Shown one piece after another: positions 43,369 to 52,157 of a stretch of DNA of 64,000 nt. The notes beneath the pieces were generated by a model. The model saw only the letters and a program-made list of their open reading frames with translations, made no database searches and was not told the origin of the DNA. Made by a program: the position numbers and the translations under genes. Origin of the DNA: Melastoma dodecandrum (Eukaryota; Streptophyta; Magnoliopsida; Myrtales; Melastomataceae). The stretch's first letter is position 1. Every line of letters starts with the position of its first letter. Location of the stretch: assembly GCA_029817715.1 (NCBI GenBank), contig JARUPY010000091.1, forward strand, positions 744,001 to 808,000. Direction: 5' to 3'.

Positions 43369-43764
43369 TTACTGGATGAGGCTGAGCAGCTTCTGGCCGG
43401 CCGGGGTCTTCAGCTCCTTGGCGTCGAGCGTGCCGTCGCCGTCCGGATCGGCGGCTTTGAAGGCGGTTTCGACGTTGGCCATGTACTCGGCCTTGTCGAC
43501 CGTGCCGTCCTTGTCGGTGTCGGTCGCCTTGAACTTCGGCTGGGCCATCTTGCCCTTGGCCTCCTTCATGTCGATCGTGCCGTCCTTGTCCGGATCCATC
43601 ATCTCGAACTTCTTGGCGGCGGCGTCCTTCGCCTCGGCGAGGCTCACGGTGCCGTCACCGTCCGGATCCATCGCCTTCATGTCCATCTTGGCAAAGGCCG
43701 GCGCCGCGAACGCGAGCGCGCCGAGCGCGAGAAGCGATACCGAAAGGGTCTTGCGAAAATCCAT
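43369..43764 (-). CDS. Exported EF-hand protein with four calcium-binding loops
   Basis: 131 residues from ATG 43764, chosen because GGGAG lies 9 nt upstream; two earlier in-frame ATGs exist. A signal peptide (LLALGALAFAAPAFA) is followed by four EF-hand loops: DPDGDGTVSLAE, DPDKDGTIDMKE, DTDKDGTVDKAE and DPDGDGTLDAKE. Every loop has the Asp-x-Asp-x-Asp-Gly pattern and a final Glu, so all four should bind calcium. It is probably a periplasmic calcium buffer or sensor. The repeats differ from each other, so not a recent tandem duplication. Confidence 0.92.
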   Translation of the reverse strand: MDFRKTLSVSLLALGALAFAAPAFAKMDMKAMDPDGDGTVSLAEAKDAAAKKFEMMDPDKDGTIDMKEAKGKMAQPKFKATDTDKDGTVDKAEYMANVETAFKAADPDGDGTLDAKELKTPAGQKLLSLIQ

Positions 43765-43893
43765 GTCCATCGACTCCCTCAAATCCAAACCGGGACAGTT
43801 CCCGGTTTCCCGGGGTCAATAGGCGAAACTTCCCGGAAAAGCCATTCTTAATTTTCGCTTTCAGAACGCTTTGACCGGGAAGCAGTCGATCGA

Positions 43894-45525
43894 TCACGCG
43901 GGACCAAGCCACCCTCGGTAGGCGAAGAGCAGGCCGAGCCAGGGGTGCGCGACGACGACCGCGAACCGGTACCGACCGCCTGCCGCGCCGGCACCGGCCT
44001 GCACCCGCGGCCCGAGCGATCGCGGCAGCGGCACGCCGAAGACCGTCCACCCGCGGAACCGCCACCGGACGCCGGCGCTCGAGGCGTCGAGCCTGAAGCG
44101 GAAGCTCACCGGTCCGACGCGCTCGACGAAGCAGGCCAGCGCCGGCGTGTCCTCGAGCCTCGACACGAACACCTGCCGGCCGAAGCGCCGCGTCCAGGTC
44201 TCGCCCGTCGCGTCCGCCACCATGCGGACCTCGGCGGCGTGCCGCCCGGGCGTCGGCAGCCCCAGCACGCGCTGCAGAGCCCGCGCCGCGAGGCCGCGGC
44301 CGATGCGGGCGATCACCTCGCCCGTGAACACCCGGCTCGTGCCGCCGTGCGTCGCGCGAACCGGCTGCGGCAGAGCCTCGAAGCCCCGGCCGAGCAGCCG
44401 GCGAAACAGGACCGGGTCGTCGGGCGCGCCTTCGTGCGTCGCCCTGAAGATCGGCAGGTGCGCGACCTCGCGCAGGATGGCGTCCAGCTCGAAGAGACCG
44501 GCCGCTACGCGAGCGCCGCGGCGCGACTCGCGCCCGTCGGCGAGCGCGCGCACCAGCGCCGCCGCGGGGGCCGCCGGAACATTCGGCCCCGAGCCGGCCT
44601 CCGCCCATAGGGCCCAGCGGGCGCGGATGCGGGCGCCATCGGGACCGAGCCCGTCCGCCTCGACCGTCATCCCGCCGCGATCCGTGCCGAGCGGCGCCAG
44701 CAGGTCCGCCGCGCGACGAAGCGGTCGGGCCAGGGGCCGCAGCGAGCGCACGAAGCCGAGCCGGACCGGCCACGCCAGCAGCGCCAGGCCGAGATGCATC
44801 ACGGGCAGCTCGAGGCCGGCCAGAAAGAGCGCCGCGCGGCGGATTGGAAAGCGGGCGGGCAGAAGGTCGAGATCGGGCGTCTCGCAGAGCGAAGCGAGCC
44901 GCGGGCCGAGGCCCGGCATGTCGCGCCGCCGCGTTTGCGACCAGCCCGGCCGCGACCGCCAGCTGCCGTCGACCAAGACGCGCACGGGGCGTCCGACGTA
45001 GCCGAGGATCGCCTGCATGACGGAGAGGCCGCGCGGCGCGCGAGCGCCCGGCGCAATCGTCACCGCGACACTGTCGATCGCCCACCAGCCGGCCACGAGC
45101 GGGGCGAGTGCGGCATGCGACAGCGCCGGCGTCGAGCTGGCGCCGGTGACGGCGAGGACGCCCGCCGCCCGCGCCTCCTCGTCGAGCGCCGCGGTGAAGC
45201 CGGCCACGAAGTCGCGGGCATCGGCGAGATCGACGTAGTGCGCGCCGGCGTCGATGGCCGCGCGGGCCAGCGCATAGTCGCCGCCCTGGAATGGCCCCGC
45301 CGCATCGACGACGAGCCAGGGTGCGAGGCCGGCGAGATCGGGGCGCTCCCTGTCGAGGCGCGCAACGCTGACGTCGATGCGCGCGCCGAGGCTTTTGCGT
45401 AGCGCGTCGAGCGGGGCACGGCGCCGCGCCGCGAGGATCAGGTGCAGCCCGGGCTGCTTGGCGAGGAGCGCCGCGAGGCGGCTGCCGAAGGCGCCCGTGG
45501 CGCCGACCAGCAGCACGCGCCTCAT
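43894..45525 (-). CDS. Saccharopine dehydrogenase-like oxidoreductase fused to DUF4166
   Basis: 543 residues from ATG 45525. The N-terminal Rossmann half begins RRVLLVGATGAFGSRLAALL and includes DAAGPFQGGDYALARAAIDAGAHYVDLADARDF, the saccharopine-dehydrogenase-like (trans-acting enoylreductase) signature. The C-terminal 190 residues form DUF4166 (TRRFGRQVFVSRL, GPVSFRFRLDASSAGVRW, FGVPLPRSLGPRVQA). The combination is recognised in Hyphomicrobiales with no fixed reaction. It overlaps the DCC gene start by 4 bp and belongs to the GapR-DCC-SDH minus-strand run. Confidence 0.88.
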   Translation of the reverse strand: MRRVLLVGATGAFGSRLAALLAKQPGLHLILAARRRAPLDALRKSLGARIDVSVARLDRERPDLAGLAPWLVVDAAGPFQGGDYALARAAIDAGAHYVDLADARDFVAGFTAALDEEARAAGVLAVTGASSTPALSHAALAPLVAGWWAIDSVAVTIAPGARAPRGLSVMQAILGYVGRPVRVLVDGSWRSRPGWSQTRRRDMPGLGPRLASLCETPDLDLLPARFPIRRAALFLAGLELPVMHLGLALLAWPVRLGFVRSLRPLARPLRRAADLLAPLGTDRGGMTVEADGLGPDGARIRARWALWAEAGSGPNVPAAPAAALVRALADGRESRRGARVAAGLFELDAILREVAHLPIFRATHEGAPDDPVLFRRLLGRGFEALPQPVRATHGGTSRVFTGEVIARIGRGLAARALQRVLGLPTPGRHAAEVRMVADATGETWTRRFGRQVFVSRLEDTPALACFVERVGPVSFRFRLDASSAGVRWRFRGWTVFGVPLPRSLGPRVQAGAGAAGGRYRFAVVVAHPWLGLLFAYRGWLGPA

Positions 45526-45953
45526 GCCGCCGGCACGTCCTCGACGAAGCGCGCGGCGATCGCCGCATCGGGTCGCATGCAGGTCTCCCGCCGCCCGAAG
45601 ACGCGGTAACGACTGCGCGCAACCGCATAGTAGACGGCATCCCGCAGTCCGCGCGGAACAAGCGTGAAAATCTGCGCGGTGCGCCACGGCCCCGGCAGCC
45701 GCGCCGATATGGCGAGCGCCGCGTCGGAAGCCGTGAGAGGCCGGCCGTGATCGAAGAACAGGAAGGTCGCTGGCGCGTCCGGATCGACGCCGGCTCGGCC
45801 GCAGAGCAGCCGCCCGTAGGGCGACTGCACCGGCGTGAAGCGGATTTTCCCGGCGGAGTCCAACGCGACGATCGTGCGCACCGTCGTCGAGCAGAGGTTG
45901 CAGACGCCGTCGAAGACGACGAGCGCGTCGGGCTCGTCCGGCGCCGCCGGCAT
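45522..45953 (-). CDS. DCC-family (DUF393) thiol-disulfide protein
   Basis: 143 residues. The N-terminal LVVFDGVCNLCSTTVR carries the DxxCxxC motif (Cys18 and Cys21) that names the family, followed by FTPVQSPYGRLLC and DAVYYAVARSRYRVFGRRETCMRP. It is a thioredoxin-like protein predicted to exchange disulfides. The start overlaps the GapR stop (TGATG), so they are co-translated; the saccharopine-like gene follows with a 4-bp overlap. A functional link between GapR and this enzyme is not known. Confidence 0.92.
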   Translation of the reverse strand: MPAAPDEPDALVVFDGVCNLCSTTVRTIVALDSAGKIRFTPVQSPYGRLLCGRAGVDPDAPATFLFFDHGRPLTASDAALAISARLPGPWRTAQIFTLVPRGLRDAVYYAVARSRYRVFGRRETCMRPDAAIAARFVEDVPAA

Positions 45954-46207
45954 CAGGTCATGCCGAGCGCGTTCATATACAGTTCGAGGATCGCTTCCTC
46001 CTCCTGGCGCTCGGAGCGGTCCTGCTTGCGGATGCGCAGGATCTGGCGGACCGCCTTGGTATCGAAGCCGCGGCCCTTCAGCTCGGCGAACACGTCCTTG
46101 ATGTCGTCGGCGAGCGCCTTCTTCTCCTCCTCGAGCCGCTCGATGCGCTCGACGAACTGCTTCAGCTCCTCGGCGGCGACGCCGCTCTCCGCGATATCCT
46201 TGGTCAT
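45953..46207 (-). CDS. gapR: GapR/DUF2312 nucleoid-associated protein
   Basis: 84 residues from ATG 46207 (an upstream extension with ATG 46255 is possible). The body is one long amphipathic coiled coil, [22 protein letters not shown], then [32 protein letters not shown] with a basic DNA-contact segment. GapR binds overtwisted DNA ahead of transcription and replication and stimulates topoisomerases in alphaproteobacteria. It is first in a run with the DCC and saccharopine-like genes. Confidence 0.94.
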   Translation of the reverse strand: MTKDIAESGVAAEELKQFVERIERLEEEKKALADDIKDVFAELKGRGFDTKAVRQILRIRKQDRSERQEEEAILELYMNALGMT

Positions 46208-46285
46208 GCACCCCTCCGCCGCCGCCGGCTCGAACACGAAGGCGGCGTCGTGCAATCTGCGGCCGCCGAGGTCAAGCCGAGCACG

Positions 46286-47101
46286 TCAGGCCTCCCGGCT
46301 TTCCGCGCCGATGTGGCGCCCGGTGCGCGAGCGCATGAAGGCCGGCTCGTGCAGCACCGGCTGCGCCACCACGGGCGCCAGCACCTCTGCCATGCGGTCG
46401 GCGATGGCGACGGCGGTCTCGTCGCTGCCGATGAGGTCCTGGCGCACCTCGACCAGCAGGCCGGCGATGCCGCGCCGCGTCACCTCCTCGTCGAGCGTGT
46501 CGCCGCGAAGCGCCCCGTCGTAGGGCTCGTTGTCGCCGACGTTGAAGCCGGCCTCGCGCAGGCCCGCCATCAGCGGCACCGCGAGGCGCGGGTCGGTGTC
46601 CCACAGGATGCCGATCTCCCACGGCCGCGGCACCCCCTTCCAGGCATGCGTGAAGGAATGGATCGAGATCACCACCGGCGTGCGCCCGTCGCGGGTCATC
46701 CGCTCGATGGCGGCGCCGACGGCCAGCCGGTAGGGCCGCCAATAGGTCTCGCGGCGGTGCGCGATCTCCGCCGCGTCGACGCGCGCGTTGCCGGGGACGA
46801 TCGCGCCGTCGGAGAGCCGCATCACCAGCGTCGGGTCGTCCTCGCCGCGGTTGGGATCGATCAGCAGGCGCGAGAAGGTGGTCAGCACCGCAGGCGCGTT
46901 GAACCGCGCCGCGAGACGCCGCGTCATCGCCGCCGCGCCGATGTCGTAGCCGATGTGGCGGGCGAGCTGGGTCTCCGGCAGGCCGAGCGTGCCGTAGCCC
47001 GGCGGCAGCGCGTTCGACGCGTGGTCGCAGATGAAGAGGAGGCCGCCGGCGTCGTCGCCGTCGATGGCTTCGACGGGGGGAAAATCGTTTGACCTCGTCA
47101 T
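46286..47101 (-). CDS. N-formylglutamate amidohydrolase family protein
   Basis: 271 residues from ATG 47101. LLFICDHASNALPPGYGTLGL, HIGYDIGAAAMTRRLA, SRLLIDPNRGEDDPTLVMRLSDG and SIHSFTHAWKG carry the zinc ligands (Asp-His and His) and substrate Arg of the family. It hydrolyses N-formylglutamate or a similar N-acyl amino acid to the free amino acid; in many genomes the family is broad. No hut genes are nearby, so the specific role in histidine degradation is not supported. Confidence 0.9.
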   Translation of the reverse strand: MTRSNDFPPVEAIDGDDAGGLLFICDHASNALPPGYGTLGLPETQLARHIGYDIGAAAMTRRLAARFNAPAVLTTFSRLLIDPNRGEDDPTLVMRLSDGAIVPGNARVDAAEIAHRRETYWRPYRLAVGAAIERMTRDGRTPVVISIHSFTHAWKGVPRPWEIGILWDTDPRLAVPLMAGLREAGFNVGDNEPYDGALRGDTLDEEVTRRGIAGLLVEVRQDLIGSDETAVAIADRMAEVLAPVVAQPVLHEPAFMRSRTGRHIGAESREA

Positions 47102-47218
47102 CGTCCTCTCACAAACGGCTGGCACCTTCCGGCCCGTCGAGCAGGGGGCCCGGGTTCGCTATGCCATGCTCACGACCCATTTCGCCAGGACAACGCGCAG
47201 AACGGCAAAGCTTGCAGC

Positions 47219-47695
47219 ATGCCGTTCTTCACGCCCCGAGGTCGAACGCCCTTGCCCAGGTCCGTGCTCTTCGCAACTCTTCTCGTGACCCTGGTTGGCG
47301 CGGCACCGGCGCGCGCCGACTTCCGCATGTGCAACTATACGTCGAACCGCGTCTCGGTCGCGCTCTCCTACACCGACGGCGAGACCTGGGTCAGCGAGGG
47401 CTGGTGGAACGTCAAGCCGAACGGGTGCGAGACGCTTCTGCGCGGCGCCCTTGCCGCTCAGTTCTATTACGCCTACGCCATGGACGAACGCGGCGGCGAG
47501 TGGAAGGGCAAGGCTTTCATGTGCACCCGCGATCGCGAGTTCAAGATCACCGGGCGCAACGACTGCTTCACGCGAGGCTACGATCGCACCGGCTTTTTCG
47601 AGATAGACACGGGCAAGGATTCCAAGAATTGGACCGTCCAGCTGACCGATCCCGTCCAAGGCGCACCGCCGGTCGCCGACGTCACGCCACACTAG
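47219..47695 (+). CDS. DUF1036 exported protein
   Basis: 158 residues with a signal peptide (VLFATLLVTLVGAAPARA) and the DUF1036 core: FRMCNYTSNRVSVALSYTD, WVSEGWWNVKPNGCETLL, FYYAYAMDE and FMCTRDREFKI with FTRGYDRTGFFEID. Five Cys in the mature part could form disulfides. Function unknown, periplasmic. It lies 10 bp upstream of pyruvate kinase on the same strand, as is common in alphaproteobacteria, so the two are probably one transcript. Confidence 0.93.
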   Translation: MPFFTPRGRTPLPRSVLFATLLVTLVGAAPARADFRMCNYTSNRVSVALSYTDGETWVSEGWWNVKPNGCETLLRGALAAQFYYAYAMDERGGEWKGKAFMCTRDREFKITGRNDCFTRGYDRTGFFEIDTGKDSKNWTVQLTDPVQGAPPVADVTPH

Positions 47696-47705
47696 AGGGC
47701 CGCCG

Positions 47706-49124
47706 ATGAGACGCCTGCGCCGCTGCAAGATCGTCGCGACGCTGGGGCCCGTCTCGACGCCCGACGAGATGCTGGCGAAGCTCTTCGCCGCCGGCGTCGA
47801 CATGTTCCGCATCAACATGAGCCACACCGCGCACGACGATCTGCGCGCCCGCGTCTTCGCGCTGCGCGAGGTCGCCAAGCGCTACAGCCGCCCGGTCGCG
47901 GTGCTCTGCGATCTGCAGGGGCCGAAGCTGCGCGTCGGCACGTTCGCGCAGACCTCGGTCCGCCTCGAGCTCGGCGACAGGTTCACGCTCGACGACGACG
48001 AGACGCCGGGCGACGCGACGCGCGTGTACCTGCCGCATCCCGAGATCCGCGAGGCGCTGAAGGCGACCGACACGGTGCTCATCGACGACGGCAAGGTGCG
48101 CCTGCACGTGCTCGAAAGCGACGGCAAGCGCGCTCTGTGCGAGGTCGACGTCGCCGGCACCATCTCGAACCGCAAGGGCGTCAGCCTGCCCGACACCGAG
48201 ATCGCGGTCTCGGCGATGACGCCGAAGGACCATGCCGACCTGCAGGCGGCGCTCGAGATCGGCGTCGACTGGATCGCCGCGTCGTTCGTGCAGCGGCCGG
48301 AAGACGTCACCGAGATCCTGAAGATCGTCGACGGGCGCGCGCTCGTCATGTCGAAGATCGAGAAGCCGCAGGCGCTCACCAAGCTCGACGAGATCATCGC
48401 GCTGTCCGACGGCCTGATGGTCGCGCGCGGCGACCTCGGCGTCGAGATGCCGCTCGAGAAGGTGCCCGGCATCCAGAAGCGCATCACGCGGCGCTGCCGG
48501 CGCCAGGGCAAGCCCGTCGTCGTCGCGACGCAGATGCTCGAGTCGATGATCTCGGCGCCGGTGCCGACCCGCGCCGAAGTCTCGGACGTCGCGCAGGCGG
48601 TGTTCGAGGGCGCCGACGCGATCATGCTCTCGGCCGAAAGCGCCGTCGGCAAGTATCCGATCGAGGCGGTGTCGATGATGGATCGCATCGCCGTCGAGGT
48701 CGAAGGCGATCCGGTCTACCGCTCGATCATCAACGCGCAGCGCCCCGATCCCGAGCCGACGGCGGCCGACGCCATCGCGATTGCCGCCCGCGACATGGGC
48801 GAGACGCTGGAGATCAAGGCGATCGTCGCCTGGACGTCGTCGGGCGCGACGGCCTTCCGCGTCGCCCGCGAGCGGGTCGGGCCGCCGATCATCGCGCTGA
48901 CCCCCTACGTCGACACCGCGCGCCGGCTCTCCGTGCTCTGGGGCGTCCATCCCGTCGTCACCAAGGACGCCGAGGACGTCGACGACATGGTCGACCGCGC
49001 CTGCAAGTCCGCGGTCGCGGAAGGCTTCGCCTCGCCGGGCGACCGCATCATCGTCATCGGCGGCGTGCCGTTCGGCGAGCGCGGCGGCACCAACATGATG
49101 CGCATCGCGCAGATCAACGCGTAG
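47706..49124 (+). CDS. pyk: Pyruvate kinase
   Basis: 472 residues of normal length. RRCKIVATLGPVSTPDEML at the start, ADLQAALEIGVDWIAASFVQ, SKIEKPQALTKLDEI (catalytic Lys), LMVARGDLGVEMPLE (metal-binding Glu/Asp), VVATQMLESMI and the MLSAESAVGKYPIEAV region are all present. It transfers phosphate from PEP to ADP, completing glycolysis; together with ppc at 996 the window holds both major PEP-consuming enzymes, though they are 46 kb apart. Preceded by DUF1036. Confidence 0.97.
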   Translation: MRRLRRCKIVATLGPVSTPDEMLAKLFAAGVDMFRINMSHTAHDDLRARVFALREVAKRYSRPVAVLCDLQGPKLRVGTFAQTSVRLELGDRFTLDDDETPGDATRVYLPHPEIREALKATDTVLIDDGKVRLHVLESDGKRALCEVDVAGTISNRKGVSLPDTEIAVSAMTPKDHADLQAALEIGVDWIAASFVQRPEDVTEILKIVDGRALVMSKIEKPQALTKLDEIIALSDGLMVARGDLGVEMPLEKVPGIQKRITRRCRRQGKPVVVATQMLESMISAPVPTRAEVSDVAQAVFEGADAIMLSAESAVGKYPIEAVSMMDRIAVEVEGDPVYRSIINAQRPDPEPTAADAIAIAARDMGETLEIKAIVAWTSSGATAFRVARERVGPPIIALTPYVDTARRLSVLWGVHPVVTKDAEDVDDMVDRACKSAVAEGFASPGDRIIVIGGVPFGERGGTNMMRIAQINA

Positions 49125-49189
49125 CGCGCGTCCCAGCCCGGACGTCCCCGAATGCGCGCGCACCGGCGCCTGTGCTACCTCTCCCGCGC

Positions 49190-50692
49190 ATGAGATACGG
49201 CGCGATGAGCTTCCTCTCCGGGCGGGTGCGCCGGGCGGTCTTCCCGGCGCTGGAGATCACCGCATCGCTGTCGCCGCGATGGCGCGCCACCCTCCTCGGC
49301 ACGCTCGCGCTGCGCCTCGCCGCCATGTGGCTGGTCGAGCGGTTCCGCTACGACGAGGCGGAGGCCCTCCTCGCCGACGAGCTGGCGCGGCGCCCGCGCG
49401 AGCGCCGCCTGCTCGTGCCCTACGCCTACGTCGCGCACGGCCGCGGCGACTACGAGGAGGCGATCGCGCGGTGGACCCGCGCCCGGCAGGCCGGAGCCTC
49501 CGAGCCGCTGTGCGTGGCCTGCCTCGCGACGAACCACAGGGCTCTCCAACGCTTCGAGATCGCGCAGGCGCTGATCGACGAGGCGCTCGCCCGCTACCCC
49601 GACGACCTCATGGCCCTGACCGAGGCAGCGCGGCTCGCCCGCGATCGCCACCGGCCGGCCGACGCGGCGGCGTTCTGGCACCGCGCGATCCGGCGCGCCA
49701 AGCCGCATCCGGACTGGCTGCAGGGCTACGGGCAGAGCCTCTTCTTCCAAGGCGATTTCGATCGGGCCGACAAGATCCTCACCAAGGCGCGACGGCGATT
49801 TCCCGGCCATTTCGGCTTGCGCGCCGCGCAGGGCGCGATCCTCGTCGCCCGCCAGCGCTGGCCGGAGGCCGTCGCCTTCTGGACCGACTATCGTCGCCGC
49901 TACCCGGACGATCCCTCCGGCTGGGAGCAGCTCGGCATCGCCGTCCAGGGCGCGAGCCTGAGCCACGCCGCCGACGTGCAGCCGGCGCCGCCGGTCCTCG
50001 CCGACATCGGCGTCGTCGAGGACGAGCCGATGCGCAAGCTCGTGCTGCGTTTCGAGAGCATCGGCGACAGCTGCGAGATGGGCCTGGTGCAGCGGCGCTT
50101 CGGGGCCGAGCCGCTGGGGCTGCTGCGCTGGAACGACGTCGCGCTCGACAACCTCGTCACCGCGCTCGAGCATCGCCTCGACGGCATGGGCGAGCCCGAG
50201 AACACCGCGATCCTGACGGCGGTGAACGGCGAATTCTACGTGACCGACCGGCGCTGGTCGCTCGGCATGCACACGTTCCTCTTCGCCGGCCACGTCGATG
50301 CCGACGACGTCTACCGCAAGATGTGCCGCCGCATCGTCTACCTGCGCGGCAAGCTGCTCGAGGACCTCGCCGAGGCGAGCAAGGTGTTCGTCTACCGCTC
50401 GCCGACCCTGGACGTCGCGGGCCTGCGACGGCTGCACGCCGCGCTGCGCGCCTTCGGGCCGGTGACGGTGCTCGGCGTGGTGCCGCTCGACACCGCCGTC
50501 TCCGCGTGGCCCGGCCGGCAGGCCGGCAGCGTCGAGCGGCTCGACGAGGGGCTCTACGTCGGCTTCCTCGGGCGCTCGGGCACGGACGCGCTTGGGGCCT
50601 GGAACATCGCGTTCGAGGATTGGACGCAGGTCTTCGCGCGGACACTCGAGGCCAAGGAGGCGCAGCTCACGCCGGCGCGCTCTCCATCGTGA
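49190..50692 (+). CDS. TPR protein with C-terminal DUF1796-like domain, copy A
   Basis: 500 residues from ATG 49190 (a second ATG at 49205). Residues 50-240 are TPR-like helical pairs (for example FRYDEAEALLADELARRP and RGDYEEAIARWTRARQAGA). Residues 285-470 form the DUF1796-like domain: ESIGDSCEMGLVQRRFGAEPLG with Cys295, LLRWNDVALDNL, RWSLGMHTFLF with His361 and KVFVYRSPTLDVAGL. A Cys/His pair in this spacing recalls a papain-like fold; activity is unproven. Its 3' end overlaps by 26 bp the convergent methyltransferase gene. A paralog is at 52158. Confidence 0.88.
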   Translation: MRYGAMSFLSGRVRRAVFPALEITASLSPRWRATLLGTLALRLAAMWLVERFRYDEAEALLADELARRPRERRLLVPYAYVAHGRGDYEEAIARWTRARQAGASEPLCVACLATNHRALQRFEIAQALIDEALARYPDDLMALTEAARLARDRHRPADAAAFWHRAIRRAKPHPDWLQGYGQSLFFQGDFDRADKILTKARRRFPGHFGLRAAQGAILVARQRWPEAVAFWTDYRRRYPDDPSGWEQLGIAVQGASLSHAADVQPAPPVLADIGVVEDEPMRKLVLRFESIGDSCEMGLVQRRFGAEPLGLLRWNDVALDNLVTALEHRLDGMGEPENTAILTAVNGEFYVTDRRWSLGMHTFLFAGHVDADDVYRKMCRRIVYLRGKLLEDLAEASKVFVYRSPTLDVAGLRRLHAALRAFGPVTVLGVVPLDTAVSAWPGRQAGSVERLDEGLYVGFLGRSGTDALGAWNIAFEDWTQVFARTLEAKEAQLTPARSPS

Positions 50693-52088
50693 TCCGCCCC
50701 CTGCCCTTGCCGCCGAGCGCCTCGTCGAGGCTCGCCTGCAACTCGCGTCGCAGTCGCGCGACGAGATCCTCGCCGAGCGGATCGTTGGTCGAGCGAGGGA
50801 CCGGCGGCGGATCGGGCCAGCCAGCGCGCGCATCCGGCCGCCGCAGCAACGCGTCGAACGCACCCTCGGTCGAGCCCGGCGTGAAGCGCAGCTCGGTGGC
50901 GTAGCCGCGCGCTGCAGCTGCGGCGGCGAGGGCGCCGGGCTCGATCGCCGCAGGGTTCGGCGTGACGGCGAGATCGGCAACGAGCGCATCGGGTGACGCC
51001 GCGGCGATGGCCCGCGCGAGCGCGACGTCGCGGGCGAGGCGACCGTTGGCAATCCCACCGATGCAGACGGCGGCGGGTCGCTCGTCGTCGAGCCGCGCCA
51101 GGATGTCGGCGATCGTGCCGGCCTCGGTCATTGGTGCCGCCGCCTCTCGCGGCACATCGAGACGCAGGATCGCGTCGTAGCGATAGCCGGAGAGCTCGTG
51201 GTCGGCGGCTTCGGGCTTCAGCGAGAAGGTGATCGCGCCGAGCCGCGGGAGGGCCCTGCCGAGCCCGGCCAGGTAGGCGGGATCGATCGCCAGCTCGCGC
51301 GCCAGCCCGAGCGCGGCATGCGCGTCCGCCCTGACCTTCGCGACGGTGGCGCCCGGCTCGGCGCGGGCCACGGCGACGTTGGTGGCGCGCATCGGCAGGA
51401 GCGCCGCAGCCCGCAGATCGCCGAGAAAGACGGCGCCGCCTTCGGCCAGCCGCGGCACGACCCCGGCGAGCACGCGTTCCAGATAGGCGGCATCCGGGAA
51501 ATACTGGACCACCGAGTTCAGCACCGCGAGGTCGGCGCCGCCCGGCGCCACCTCGCCCAGCCCGTCGACATCGTGCGCCGCGCATTGGGCGAGCCGCACA
51601 TGCGCCAGCTCCGGGCGGGTCGCGACCCAGGCGGCGAGCGACTGGATCGCCTCGCTCGAGAGATCGATGCCGTGATAGGCGTCGCCGCCCGGCGCCAGCG
51701 CGGCGGCGACGAGGCCGACCCCGCAGCCGATCTCGATCACCCGCTTGTGCGGCACGCTGCGCATCAGCGCCAGGGCGTCGTCGAGCCAGATCTGCATGCG
51801 CTCGACGGGAATGGCCTCGCCGGTGAAGCCGGAGATCCAGGCGTCGAAGTTCGGCGGCCTGATCTCGCGATCCCAGCGGTAGCTGCGATCGTAGACCATC
51901 TGCCATTGCTTGAGGATGCGCGACTCGAGCGCGGCATGGGCGGCGGCCCGCTCGCCGGCCGCCCAGGCCGGCGCGGGCGTGACGGCGATCTCGAGCTTGC
52001 CGTCCGCGTCCGAAAGCGCGAAGGCGGATACGCGTGCATCCGCCGTCAAGAACGCCTCCGCTGTCTCGCGCAGCGTCGCGTCGGTCAT
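50667..52088 (-). CDS. Free-standing NRPS-type SAM methyltransferase with flanking A-domain remnants
   Basis: 473 residues. The core is the methyltransferase that is normally inserted in nonribosomal peptide synthetase adenylation domains: QWQMVYDRSYRWDREIRPP, FDAWISGFTGEAIPVERMQIWLDD, SAM motif RVIEIGCGVGL (116-126), YHGIDLSSEAI and LNSVVQYFPDAAYLERVL. The first 50 residues (AEAFLTADARVSAFALSDADGKLEIAVTP) resemble the C-terminal A-subdomain strands, and the end (DLVARLRRELQASL) the A10 region, so the protein looks excised from an A-MT module with no adenylation core, PCP or condensation domain. It probably methylates an amine in trans. It sits between the two TPR/DUF1796-like genes and overlaps copy A by 26 bp. 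Confidence 0.85.
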   Translation of the reverse strand: MTDATLRETAEAFLTADARVSAFALSDADGKLEIAVTPAPAWAAGERAAAHAALESRILKQWQMVYDRSYRWDREIRPPNFDAWISGFTGEAIPVERMQIWLDDALALMRSVPHKRVIEIGCGVGLVAAALAPGGDAYHGIDLSSEAIQSLAAWVATRPELAHVRLAQCAAHDVDGLGEVAPGGADLAVLNSVVQYFPDAAYLERVLAGVVPRLAEGGAVFLGDLRAAALLPMRATNVAVARAEPGATVAKVRADAHAALGLARELAIDPAYLAGLGRALPRLGAITFSLKPEAADHELSGYRYDAILRLDVPREAAAPMTEAGTIADILARLDDERPAAVCIGGIANGRLARDVALARAIAAASPDALVADLAVTPNPAAIEPGALAAAAAARGYATELRFTPGSTEGAFDALLRRPDARAGWPDPPPVPRSTNDPLGEDLVARLRRELQASLDEALGGKGRGRITMESAPA

Positions 52089-52157
52089 CGCTAGCCCCGG
52101 GGTTCGAGTGCCTCGCCGCGCGCTCTATGCTAGTGACCGGCGCCATACAAGCCGAGC

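Noticed and set aside
52085..52140. A ggttcgag motif reminiscent of a tRNA T-loop
   Set aside because: No acceptor, D or anticodon stems can be built around it.
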